In this document: positions 1-6,134 of the stretch, piece after piece
How the letters are laid out: each line of letters opens with the position of its first letter
Numbering within the stretch: the stretch's first letter is position 1
Assembly (NCBI GenBank): GCA_900553065.1
Contig: USBZ01000065.1
Location: 1 to 8,649, forward strand
DNA from: an uncultured Desulfovibrio sp.
Lineage (GTDB): Bacteria; Desulfobacterota; Desulfovibrionia; Desulfovibrionales; Desulfovibrionaceae
Direction of reading: 5' to 3'
DNA: 8,649 nucleotides
The notes under the pieces: model-generated
Seen by the model: only the letters and a program-made list of their open reading frames with translations
Database searches by the model: none
Told to the model about the DNA's origin: nothing
Program-made: the position numbers and the translations under genes

Positions 1-58
1 CATTGCCATGACTAACCAGATAACCTTTTTAGGTCCTTTCAGCTAGTCAAGAGCCGAA

Positions 59-87
59 CATTTTAATGCCATGAGCAGAGATATACT
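59..87 (+). promoter_or_regulatory. weak candidate promoter for the autotransporter gene
   Basis: A TATACT hexamer at 82-87 matches the sigma70 -10 consensus at five of six positions. The matching -35 region (around 59-64, CATTTT) is poor. The position would give a leader of roughly 100 nt before the start codon at 195. This is only a motif match; the real promoter could lie upstream of the window or use another sigma factor. Confidence 0.25.
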
Positions 88-126
88 TTACGGAGAACGA
101 GAAAAGATGGAAAAAATATTCTGATT

Positions 127-148
127 ACCGCAGGCTGTGAACTGCGGT
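127..148 (+). other. 5' leader hairpin upstream of the autotransporter
   Basis: ACCGCAG (127-133) and CTGCGGT (142-148) form a perfect 7-bp stem with an 8-nt loop. The hairpin lies 46 nt before the autotransporter start and has no T tract after it, so it is not an obvious terminator. A five-codon reading frame, MEKIF followed by TGA (107-124), ends 2 nt before the stem. Its ribosome binding site is poor (GGAG about 11 nt upstream). Any regulatory role is inference. Confidence 0.35.
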
Positions 149-194
149 CAGGCCTCAGACGTTGTACTTTCCGTTCCTGCAAGAGGAGGCATGC

Positions 195-2828
195 ATGTTG
201 CCATTTTTATCAGACGGCCGCGTGAAACTGGGAAAAGTTTCGGGAGTTGTTCCGGGCTGGCTCGGCGCTCTCTGCACCATGTTTTTGTCTGCTTGTATCT
301 GGATGATTCCGGTGTCTTCTCAGGCAAGTGATCTTACAGGAAGCGGAAGCGCGTCTGTGGAAAACGGTGACTCGTATGACTCCGTATATGGTCGACGCGC
401 CAGAACGGGAGATGCCGTGGCAAGCGGCAGTACCGTCAGGGTGACCGGCGGTGCCATCTCTCAGAGTCTGTACGGGGGGAGGGCCAGCAGCAGTACCGGG
501 TCTGCAGAAGCCGATTCCAACAGTGTCCTCGTCAGCGGAGGCCTGGCGGGATTTGACGGGGCTGTTTACGGAGGAAGGGCCGACACTTCCGCCGGTGACG
601 CAGCTGCCGACGGCAACAGGGTCGTATTTGACGGGTCGTTCAGTCTGGGATCGTATGTGCAGATCTTCGGCGGGTATGCAAGCATATCGGGGCAGAACGG
701 CCGGGCCGAGGCTGTCAACAACCTTGTGGATATCGAGGGACGCTCGACGCTGGACTTCGTCGTAGGCGGCGAGGCCAAGGGAAGTGGACGAGCCACGGCG
801 TGGTCTTCCGGCAATACGGTCAGGTTCAGCGGAGCAACCGTTGATACTCTTTACGGCGGCTATGCCTATACGTCCGGCAACGCATCGGCTCTGGATAATC
901 TGGTATTCTTCCGCAGCGGCACGTTCGGCCATATAGTCGGCGGGGAAGTGACCAGCTATGACGGGGATGCGGTTGGTCGGGGGAATGTTGTGACGATCAC
1001 CGGGGGCACTGGCACAGGAAGCGTGCTGGGTGCCTCAGTGCAGGCCGATGTCGGCAATGCCGTGGCGGAAGCCAATACCGTAAGTATTTTTCAGGCCTCG
1101 ACAGCCGGCGATGTCGTCGGTGGATTTGTTCGATTCAGTCCTGCTCCAGGAACCGTATCCGGAAACACCGTCGTCGTGGGACCGGGGGCAAACGTTGGCG
1201 GAAGCACCGTAGGCGGAGCGGCGGATGCTGCCATGTCGGGCGGCAGCATTGCCTGCAATACCGTGGCCGTTGTGGACGGCGGACATGTCGACGGGGATGT
1301 GATCGGCGGGCTGGCAGAAGGGCAGAATGCTTCTGTGAAGGGCAATACCGTGCTTGTTCGGGGAGGCTCTGCCGGCGGAGATATTTACGGCGGACTCGCC
1401 GGAGCCGGAGGTGTTGCGACACATAACAATGTGATCATAGGCGTCGGCGCCGGTCTTGCAGCCGGTACGTCTCTTTACGGCGGCAGTGTGGACGGTTCTC
1501 CCGTGGCTGCCGCCGGCAGCGGCAACACGCTTTTTGTGGACAGCTGGCAGGGCAGCGCCGATCGTGTGGCAGGTTTTGAAAATCTGCATTTTGTTCTTCC
1601 CGCTCCGGGAGTTCCCGTCGATGTTCCCATGCTTACCGTCACGAACGCCCGGGCAGGCGACTTTACCGGCTCCACGGTAACGGCACAGCTTCCGGACATC
1701 ATCACTGGCGGTCGCGCCTATCTCGGCGAGACATTTACCCTTATCCGTGATGAGAGCGGGGCGGTCGGACAGGCTTCGGCCGGTCGTCTGGTCAGTCTTC
1801 TGCAGGGATATACCACGTACTTTGACGGCGTTCTGAACAATACCGGTACCGCTGTACAGCTTCAGCTGACAACGGCGCGTGTGAATCCACGCATTGCAGC
1901 TCTGACGGAAGCACGAGCTGCTTCTGCGGGACTGCTCAACCAGGGAGCCGATCTGGCGGCGGACGCAGGGATTCGTCACGCGCGCGACGCTGCCGGTACG
2001 GAAGGGGAGAGCTGGCGTCCCTTTGCAGCCGTATATGGGGGAGCTTCCCGATATCATACGGGATCGAGGGCTGATATCGAAGGTTTTTCCGCCATGACGG
2101 GCATAACGGGAAATTTTTCCGCCGAAAGCGGTCGCAGCCTGATCGGAGGTTTCTTCGAGTTCGGCCGGGCTCATCTGGATACGTTCAATGGCTTTGCTGC
2201 CGGAGACGTCAACGGCAGCGGCAGCAGCCGTTATGTGGGCGCAGGCATGCTGGCCCGCTTTGATGTGACATCGGGATTGCTTTCCGGCTGGTATATTGAA
2301 GGTGTGGGACGTGTCGGCAATGCTGAAACGGAATGGTTCAGCGGGGATTTGAGAGACAATATGGATCGTCCCGCCGAGTATGACCTGTCCAATCCGTATT
2401 ATGGATTCCATGTGGGAATGGGACATGTTCTTTCCTTCGGCGATGTGGCGGACGTGGATGTATACGGCAAATTTTTCTGGATGCGTCAGGATAGCGACAG
2501 GACGAACATGAACGGCGAAGATGTAGACTTCGACGAGGTGGAGTCCCGCCGTCTTCGAATGGGCATGCGGCTTGACTGGACGCAGTTTGATGGGGTGACG
2601 CCCTATGCGGGAGCGGCCTGGGAACACGAATACAGCGGTACCGCCAGTGCCATGGCAAGAGACTTTTCCATTCCCGATGCATCCATTGAGGGAGATAGCG
2701 GCATATTTGAGCTTGGTCTGAGCATGGAGCCTTCCGACATGCCTCTGACGCTGGATATTGCGTTTATCGGTACGGCGGGAGAGCGGGACAGTCTCGGCGG
2801 GCATCTGAGCGTCTTTTACCGTTTCTGA
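195..2828 (+). CDS. autotransporter (type Va secretion) with repeat passenger and C-terminal beta-barrel
   Basis: This predicted 877-residue surface protein probably carries its own passenger across the outer membrane. I chose the ATG at 195 because AGGAGG (184-189) sits 5 nt upstream; a TTG at 162 would add 11 residues but lacks such a site. Residues 1-44 look like a signal peptide: basic R9, K11 and K14, a hydrophobic core to about residue 40, and a likely cut after SSQA. Residues 63 to about 449 are about 13 degenerate repeats marked by YGG or VGG and GNTV, expected to form a beta-helix. After a linker, residues 562-592 (rich in Ala, Leu and Glu) may be the helix that plugs the pore. The barrel runs from about 606 to 877 and ends in the outer-membrane signature YRF. 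No protease motif is visible; adhesion is a reasonable guess only. The gene appears monocistronic. Confidence 0.9.
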   Translation: MLPFLSDGRVKLGKVSGVVPGWLGALCTMFLSACIWMIPVSSQASDLTGSGSASVENGDSYDSVYGRRARTGDAVASGSTVRVTGGAISQSLYGGRASSSTGSAEADSNSVLVSGGLAGFDGAVYGGRADTSAGDAAADGNRVVFDGSFSLGSYVQIFGGYASISGQNGRAEAVNNLVDIEGRSTLDFVVGGEAKGSGRATAWSSGNTVRFSGATVDTLYGGYAYTSGNASALDNLVFFRSGTFGHIVGGEVTSYDGDAVGRGNVVTITGGTGTGSVLGASVQADVGNAVAEANTVSIFQASTAGDVVGGFVRFSPAPGTVSGNTVVVGPGANVGGSTVGGAADAAMSGGSIACNTVAVVDGGHVDGDVIGGLAEGQNASVKGNTVLVRGGSAGGDIYGGLAGAGGVATHNNVIIGVGAGLAAGTSLYGGSVDGSPVAAAGSGNTLFVDSWQGSADRVAGFENLHFVLPAPGVPVDVPMLTVTNARAGDFTGSTVTAQLPDIITGGRAYLGETFTLIRDESGAVGQASAGRLVSLLQGYTTYFDGVLNNTGTAVQLQLTTARVNPRIAALTEARAASAGLLNQGADLAADAGIRHARDAAGTEGESWRPFAAVYGGASRYHTGSRADIEGFSAMTGITGNFSAESGRSLIGGFFEFGRAHLDTFNGFAAGDVNGSGSSRYVGAGMLARFDVTSGLLSGWYIEGVGRVGNAETEWFSGDLRDNMDRPAEYDLSNPYYGFHVGMGHVLSFGDVADVDVYGKFFWMRQDSDRTNMNGEDVDFDEVESRRLRMGMRLDWTQFDGVTPYAGAAWEHEYSGTASAMARDFSIPDASIEGDSGIFELGLSMEPSDMPLTLDIAFIGTAGERDSLGGHLSVFYRF
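381..1541 (+). repeat. about 13 degenerate tandem repeats in the autotransporter passenger
   Basis: Each unit is about 28-33 residues and follows the pattern [S/D/T]-x-[Y/V]-G-G-x-A, then a variable Gly/Ala/Ser turn, then a G-N-T-V strand and a G-G turn. Examples are AVYGGRADTSAGDAAADGN, TLYGGYAYTSGNASALDN and DVIGGLAEGQNASVKGNTV. Unit 8 (SVLGASVQADVGNAV) has lost the second Gly, and unit 1 has Arg in its place (VYGRRA). The nucleotide sequence has diverged well beyond simple tandem duplication, so the array is old and held at the protein level. Confidence 0.75.
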
Positions 2829-2898
2829 GGGTGAGATTACGACAGGGATGGAAAGAAGTGAATTTTCAGGGGGATAAGCAGTAGATGAAGGAGAGCTG

Positions 2899-2944
2899 CG
2901 CGCCTTTTTTTGAAGAGAGCGGCAAATTTTTTGGAAAAGGCGTG
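2899..2944. repeat. inverted repeat 1 in the spacer before the tRNA promoter
   Basis: CGCCTTTT (2901-2908) and AAAAGGCG (2935-2942) are perfect 8-bp arms, extended by a C-G pair and wobble pairs to about 12 bp (2899-2910 with 2933-2944). The loop is about 22 nt. No protein gene that I can support lies in this spacer (2829-3069). Confidence 0.5.
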
Positions 2945-2946
2945 AG

Positions 2947-2988
2947 AAAAGACTTTACAAAGCTTCGGCTCTTGGATACAAGTCTTTT
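2947..2988 (+). terminator. inverted repeat 2, possible terminator of the autotransporter transcript
   Basis: AAAAGACTT (2947-2955) and AAGTCTTTT (2980-2988) are perfect 9-bp arms. Inside the 24-nt loop, AGC-TTCG-GCT (2961-2970) could form a short stem capped by a stable UUCG tetraloop. The A-rich left arm and T-rich right arm resemble a weak, possibly bidirectional, intrinsic terminator. The stem is AT-rich and the T run is short, so a different role, such as a protein binding site, is possible. Confidence 0.35.
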
Positions 2989-3012
2989 GCTGTTTGCGGG
3001 GAACACCGAAAA

Positions 3013-3030
3013 AAGAAGAAAATTCTTCTT
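3013..3030. promoter_or_regulatory. AT-rich dyad at the upstream edge of the tRNA-tuf promoter
   Basis: AAGAAGAA and TTCTTCTT are perfect 8-bp arms around a central AA. The dyad runs into the -35 element by two bases (3029-3030) and lies in an A/T-rich stretch at roughly -35 to -55, where an UP element for the alpha subunit would sit. It could be an UP element, an operator, or both; the sequence alone does not decide. Confidence 0.4.
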
Positions 3031-3057
3031 GCCAAAAGGTTTGTTTCGGCGTAAATT
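3029..3057 (+). promoter_or_regulatory. sigma70-type promoter for the tRNA-tuf operon
   Basis: TTGCCA (3029-3034) matches the -35 consensus at five of six positions, and TAAATT (3052-3057) matches the -10 at four of six. The spacer is exactly 17 nt. The predicted start near 3064 leaves a leader of about 6 nt before the mature 5' end of tRNA-Thr, which is the arrangement expected for a stable-RNA operon. Confidence 0.65.
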
Positions 3058-3069
3058 CCCATACCTGCT

Positions 3070-3145
3070 GCTGGCGTAGCTCAACTGGCAGAGCAGCTGA
3101 TTTGTAATCAGCAGGTTGCGGGTTCGATTCCCATCGCCAGCTCCA
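3070..3145 (+). tRNA. tRNA-Thr(UGU)
   Basis: This 76-nt cloverleaf has acceptor arms GCTGGCG and CGCCAGC, discriminator T, and encoded CCA (3143-3145). The anticodon stem GCTGA/TCAGC encloses loop TTTGTAA with anticodon TGT at 3103-3105. The T arm carries the GTTCGATTC motif. It is the first gene of the operon and reads ACA and related threonine codons. Confidence 0.97.
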
Positions 3146-3266
3146 TATTTTGGAGTGCGTTGAGAAGAGCTCCGAATTTCCCGGATCATTTGGTCCGGGT
3201 GGCCGGTGAAGGTCACGCTCCTTCTTCCGGTTGCGGCAAGAACGCGTAAGCGTTTTTGTATAGCGT
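3146..3266 (+). other. structured internal transcribed spacer between tRNA-Thr and tRNA-Tyr
   Basis: This 121-nt spacer folds on paper into four successive hairpins. They are 3149-3176 (TTTGGAG/CTCCGAA, 7 bp with one U-G), 3180-3199 (CCCGGATC/GGTCCGGG, 8 bp with one U-G, loop ATTT), 3203-3230 (CCGG/CCGG plus GAAGG/CCTTC) and 3237-3258 (CAAGAACGC/GCGTTTTTG, 9 bp with one G-U, GTAA tetraloop). It has no reading frame I can support. The last hairpin contains TTTTT in its 3' arm. Confidence 0.5.
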
Positions 3267-3352
3267 GGTGGGGTTCCCGAGTGGCCAAAGGGAACAGACT
3301 GTAAATCTGTCGTCGTAAGACTTCGGTGGTTCGAATCCACCCCCCACCACCA
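3267..3352 (+). tRNA. tRNA-Tyr(GUA)
   Basis: This 86-nt class II tRNA has acceptor arms GGTGGGG and CCCCACC, discriminator A, and encoded CCA (3350-3352). The anticodon stem ACAGA/TCTGT encloses CTGTAAA with anticodon GTA at 3301-3303. The long variable arm, as expected for tyrosine tRNA, precedes T stem GGTGG/CCACC. The discriminator and CCA can also pair with GCTGGT (3360-3365) to form a 6-bp precursor hairpin, which would have to open for 3' processing. Confidence 0.97.
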
Positions 3353-3412
3353 GCTTTACGCTGGTATAGCTGTAGGAGGCAGTGCGCGCTGTCAGGGGAC
3401 TACGGCACTCAG

Positions 3413-3488
3413 GCGGGAATAGCTCAACGGCTAGAGCATCAGCCTTCCAAGCTGAGGGTTGCGAGTTCGAATCTCGTTTCCCGCTCCA
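3413..3488 (+). tRNA. tRNA-Gly(UCC)
   Basis: This 76-nt cloverleaf has acceptor arms GCGGGAA and TTCCCGC, discriminator T, and encoded CCA (3486-3488). The anticodon stem TCAGC/GCTGA encloses CTTCCAA with anticodon TCC at 3446-3448. It is the last of the three tRNAs before tuf, matching the Thr-Tyr-Gly order found upstream of tufB in many bacteria. Confidence 0.97.
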
Positions 3489-3638
3489 CCTGCCACTTTG
3501 TTTCTTGTTGCTCCCCCTTATTATCTGGCGCGTCATGAGTCCGTGTTTTAGGGCTGCTCCTTTATTAAAAGGAGCAGGACGGCGTCCGCTGCTCAAACAG
3601 GGCACCACAACTGCAAGTAACCATTTAGGGAGACCATC
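3489..3638 (+). promoter_or_regulatory. tuf leader with alternative hairpins
   Basis: Hairpin A is a perfect 10-bp stem, CTGCTCCTTT (3554-3563) with AAAGGAGCAG (3568-3577), loop ATTA. Its right arm overlaps GAGCAG (3572-3577), which can instead pair with CTGCTC (3589-3594) around the small GGAC/GTCC stem, giving hairpin B. The two folds are mutually exclusive. No T run follows hairpin B, and hairpin A lacks one too. A weak promoter-like pair, TTTGTT (3497-3502) and TATTAT (3519-3524) with a 16-nt gap, could start a tuf-specific transcript. The tuf ribosome binding site is AGGGAGA just before the start. Confidence 0.45.
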
Positions 3639-4832
3639 ATGGGCAAGGAAAAATTTGATCGCTCTAAGCCGCATGTCAACATTGGTACCATCGGCCACAT
3701 CGACCATGGTAAGACCACTCTGACTGCCGCCATCACCAAGATCGCCGGCCTCAAGGGCCAGGGCAAGTTCATCGCTTACGATGACATCGACAAGGCCCCC
3801 GAAGAGAAGGAACGCGGCATCACTATTTCTACCGCTCACGTTGAGTACGAGACCGACAAGCGTCACTATGCTCACGTTGACTGCCCCGGCCACGCTGACT
3901 ACATCAAGAACATGATCACCGGTGCTGCTCAGATGGACGGCGCCATCATCGTGGTCGCCGCTACCGACGGTCCCATGCCCCAGACCCGTGAGCACATCCT
4001 GCTCGCCCGTCAGGTCGGCGTGCCCTACATCATCGTGTTCATGAACAAGTGCGACCAGGTCGACGATCCTGAACTCCTGGATCTCGTCGAAATGGAAATG
4101 CGCGAACTTCTGACCGCCAACGGCTTCCCGGGCGACGATCTTCCCGTTATCCGCGGTTCCGCTCTGAACGCTCTGAACTGCGACGACTGGCAGGCTGAAG
4201 ATGCCAAGTGCATCCTCGAACTGCTCGACGCTTGCGACAGCTACATTCCTGATCCCGTTCGCGAAACCGACAAGCCCTTCCTCATGCCCATCGAAGACGT
4301 GTTCTCCATCTCCGGCCGTGGTACCGTGGTGACCGGTCGTGTGGAACGCGGCGTGGTGAAGGTTGGCGACACCGTGGAAATCGTGGGTATCCGTCCCACC
4401 CAGACCACCACTGTTACCGGCGTTGAAATGTTCCGCAAGCTGCTCGACCAGGGCCAGGCCGGTGACAACATCGGTGCTCTGCTCCGCGGCATCAAGCGTG
4501 AAGACGTGGAACGCGGCCAGGTTCTCGCTGCTCCCAAGTCCATCACGCCTCACACCAAGTTCAAGTCCGAAGTGTACGTTCTGAGCAAGGACGAAGGCGG
4601 CCGTCATACGCCTTTCTTCTCCGGCTATCGTCCTCAGTTCTATTTCCGCACCACCGACATCACCGGCGTGATCAAGCTGGCTGAAGGCGTGGAAATGGTT
4701 ATGCCCGGCGATAACGCTACCTTCAATGTCGAACTCATCAACCCCATCGCCATGGCTCCCGGTGAACGCTTCGCTATCCGCGAAGGCGGCCACACCGTCG
4801 GCTCCGGCGTGGTGACCGAAATCGTGGAGTAA
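3639..4832 (+). CDS. tuf: elongation factor Tu
   Basis: EF-Tu is the cytoplasmic GTPase that brings aminoacyl-tRNA to the ribosomal A site. At 397 residues it is full length. All GTP-binding motifs are present: GHIDHGKT (residues 19-26), RGITI with the switch I Thr62, DCPGH (81-85), NKCD (136-139) and SAL (174-176). Domains 2 and 3 follow to a normal C terminus ending in EIVE. Residue 21 is Ile where E. coli has the Val of the hydrophobic gate; I recall this Ile from related Desulfovibrio proteins. The gene follows three tRNAs whose products are its cargo and is 4 nt from rpmG. Codon use is strongly biased (Lys mostly AAG, many C-ending codons), as for a very highly expressed gene. Confidence 0.99.
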   Translation: MGKEKFDRSKPHVNIGTIGHIDHGKTTLTAAITKIAGLKGQGKFIAYDDIDKAPEEKERGITISTAHVEYETDKRHYAHVDCPGHADYIKNMITGAAQMDGAIIVVAATDGPMPQTREHILLARQVGVPYIIVFMNKCDQVDDPELLDLVEMEMRELLTANGFPGDDLPVIRGSALNALNCDDWQAEDAKCILELLDACDSYIPDPVRETDKPFLMPIEDVFSISGRGTVVTGRVERGVVKVGDTVEIVGIRPTQTTTVTGVEMFRKLLDQGQAGDNIGALLRGIKREDVERGQVLAAPKSITPHTKFKSEVYVLSKDEGGRHTPFFSGYRPQFYFRTTDITGVIKLAEGVEMVMPGDNATFNVELINPIAMAPGERFAIREGGHTVGSGVVTEIVE

Positions 4833-4836
4833 TACC

Positions 4837-4986
4837 ATGCGCGTGAATATTCTGCTCGCCTGCACTGAGTGCAAGCGCCGCAACTACGCCACGGTTAAGA
4901 ACAAGAAGAACACTACCGGTCGTCTTGAAGTCATGAAGTATTGTCCCTGGGACAAGAAACACACGACTCATCGCGAAGCGAAGTAG
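4837..4986 (+). CDS. rpmG: 50S ribosomal protein L33
   Basis: This 49-residue protein of the large subunit starts MRVNILLACTEC and ends KKHTTHREAK, the normal length for L33. It starts 4 nt after the tuf stop, so translation may be coupled. The zinc-ribbon form of L33 has two CxxC pairs. Here the first is intact (C9, C12), but the second is CPWD (C36 with Asp at 39), so one of the four usual ligands is gone. The protein may bind zinc with three cysteines plus Asp39 or a nearby His (42 or 45), or bind it weakly. tRNA-Trp follows 13 nt downstream. Confidence 0.97.
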   Translation: MRVNILLACTECKRRNYATVKNKKNTTGRLEVMKYCPWDKKHTTHREAK

Positions 4987-4999
4987 TGCTTCATAGAGC

Positions 5000-5075
5000 A
5001 GGCCAGTAGCTCCAACGGCAGAGCGGCGGTCTCCAAAACCGCATGTTGGGGGTTCGAATCCCTCCTGGCCTGCCA
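5000..5075 (+). tRNA. tRNA-Trp(CCA)
   Basis: This 76-nt cloverleaf has acceptor arms AGGCCAG and CTGGCCT, discriminator G (5072, the tryptophan identity base), and encoded CCA (5073-5075). The anticodon stem GCGGT/ACCGC encloses CTCCAAA with anticodon CCA at 5033-5035. It lies between rpmG and secE, a conserved place for this tRNA in many proteobacteria. Confidence 0.98.
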
Positions 5076-5106
5076 TTTCTTTTGTCTTTTCAGTTTTGAG
5101 GCTAAC

Positions 5107-5406
5107 ATGAGCAAAAAACAGAGTGACTCCGCGGAAGCTAATTCCCAGGCAAAAGCGGCTCCCGCCACTGCCTCCGGTAAGTCCGGCCAGTCCGCCGCCG
5201 ACGAACGCGGACTGATGGCGCGCTTTGCTGCATTCAGGGATTATCTTCTCCTGTCTCGCGTTGAGCTGCGCAAGGTCAGCTGGCCCAACTGGAAAGAAAC
5301 CCGTACCACCAGCTTGGTGGTGCTCGGCTTTGTTGCCGTCATGGCCATCCTTCTCGGAGTGGTGGATCTTATCCTTTCCAGTGTGGTTCGTCTGATCCTT
5401 GCCTAA
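5107..5406 (+). CDS. secE: preprotein translocase subunit SecE
   Basis: SecE clamps the two halves of SecY in the inner-membrane translocon. This is the short single-span form, 99 residues, rather than the three-span E. coli form. Residues 1-35 are a polar Ala/Ser/Lys-rich tail. An amphipathic cytoplasmic helix follows with the family signature ELRKVSWP (53-60). One transmembrane segment spans about residues 70-92. The ATG is preceded by GAGG at a proper distance. The start lies 31 nt after tRNA-Trp, so the tRNA must be cut out of the message to free the mRNA 5' end. Confidence 0.97.
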   Translation: MSKKQSDSAEANSQAKAAPATASGKSGQSAADERGLMARFAAFRDYLLLSRVELRKVSWPNWKETRTTSLVVLGFVAVMAILLGVVDLILSSVVRLILA

Positions 5407-5453
5407 GAGGATGACTCTTTCACACTTTTCTCCACATCCGCAGGGTAAATACA

Positions 5454-6047
5454 ATGGCTGAGCAAGAAAGCATCACCGAAGTCCCCGTCAGTTCTGAAGC
5501 TGCTGCCTCTCAGGAGGCCGGACACTGGTATATTCTGCATACCTACTCCGGATTCGAACAGAGAGTGGAACAGATGATCCGGGAGCTGATGCGCACCGGC
5601 CAGGACAACGGCTGCATCCATGATGTTGTCGTTCCCACCGAACGAGTCATCGAACTCGGCAAGGGTGGTCAGAAGCGCACCACGACCAGAAAGTTCTATC
5701 CCGGATATGTCATGGTCCGCATGACGATGACCGATCTGTCCTGGCACATGGTTCAGAACATCCCCAAGGTCACCGGCTTTGTGGGAGGGAAAAATCGTCC
5801 TGCACCTATGGGTCCTGGTGAAGCGGAACGCATTCTTTCGTTGATGGAAACCCGTCAGGAACAGCCTCGTCCCAAGTTCAACTTCGATCGCGGCGACGAG
5901 GTCAGGGTCATCGATGGCCCCTTCGGGGGGTTCAACGGCGTTGTGGAAGAAGTCAATTACGACAAGGGCAAGCTTAAGGTGTCCGTGTCCATCTTCGGCC
6001 GCCAGACGCCGGTGGAACTCGATTTCATCCAGGTGACCAAGGGCTGA
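5454..6047 (+). CDS. nusG: transcription termination/antitermination factor NusG
   Basis: NusG binds RNA polymerase during elongation and links it to Rho or to the leading ribosome through S10. The protein is 197 residues. The NGN domain starts at HWYILHTYSGFEQ (residues 24-36) and includes FYPGYVMVRM (81-90). The KOW domain follows, with the core RGDEVRVIDGPFGGFNGVV (146-164). The first 22 residues are an acidic, Ala/Ser-rich extension longer than that of E. coli NusG. The ATG has only a modest ribosome binding site (AGGG) about 9 nt upstream, but no internal start fits better. It follows secE by 47 nt, the standard pairing. Confidence 0.98.
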   Translation: MAEQESITEVPVSSEAAASQEAGHWYILHTYSGFEQRVEQMIRELMRTGQDNGCIHDVVVPTERVIELGKGGQKRTTTRKFYPGYVMVRMTMTDLSWHMVQNIPKVTGFVGGKNRPAPMGPGEAERILSLMETRQEQPRPKFNFDRGDEVRVIDGPFGGFNGVVEEVNYDKGKLKVSVSIFGRQTPVELDFIQVTKG

Positions 6048-6095
6048 GTCCCGCACCGAGATATTTCTGTTCTGGATTATTTCATCGACAGCAGT

Positions 6096-6109
6096 CAGGC
6101 CCGAGCCTG
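6096..6109 (+). other. small hairpin in the nusG-rplK spacer
   Basis: CAGGC/GCCTG forms a 5-bp stem with loop CCGA, 25 nt before the rplK start. In E. coli, L1 represses the L11 operon through its leader. I cannot show that this hairpin is an L1 site, only that it sits where one would be looked for. Confidence 0.25.
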
Positions 6110-6134
6110 CACCGCAAAATAAGGATTAACGACA

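Noticed and set aside
107..124. Five-codon leader peptide MEKIF before the 127-148 hairpin
   Set aside because: The ribosome binding site is too far away and such short frames are common. I kept only the hairpin as a feature.
1035..2804. Long 589-codon minus-strand frame opposite the autotransporter
   Set aside because: It is a shadow of the GC-rich real gene: low-complexity, no domain recognised, and no start context.
2885..3079. Plus-strand 64-codon frame starting at an ATG after the autotransporter
   Set aside because: It runs across both inverted repeats and the promoter and ends inside tRNA-Thr. Its Lys/Phe-rich product resembles nothing I know.
2837..3340. Minus-strand open frame of 167 codons and overlapping frames across the tRNA region
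   Set aside because: It runs antisense through tRNA-Thr and tRNA-Tyr. The apparent protein (with words like WESNPQPADYKSAALPVELRQ) is the well-known false translation of tRNA genes.
3213..4883. Long minus-strand frame opposite tuf
   Set aside because: It is a by-product of the strong codon bias of tuf and extends through tRNA-Tyr and tRNA-Gly, so it cannot be a real gene.
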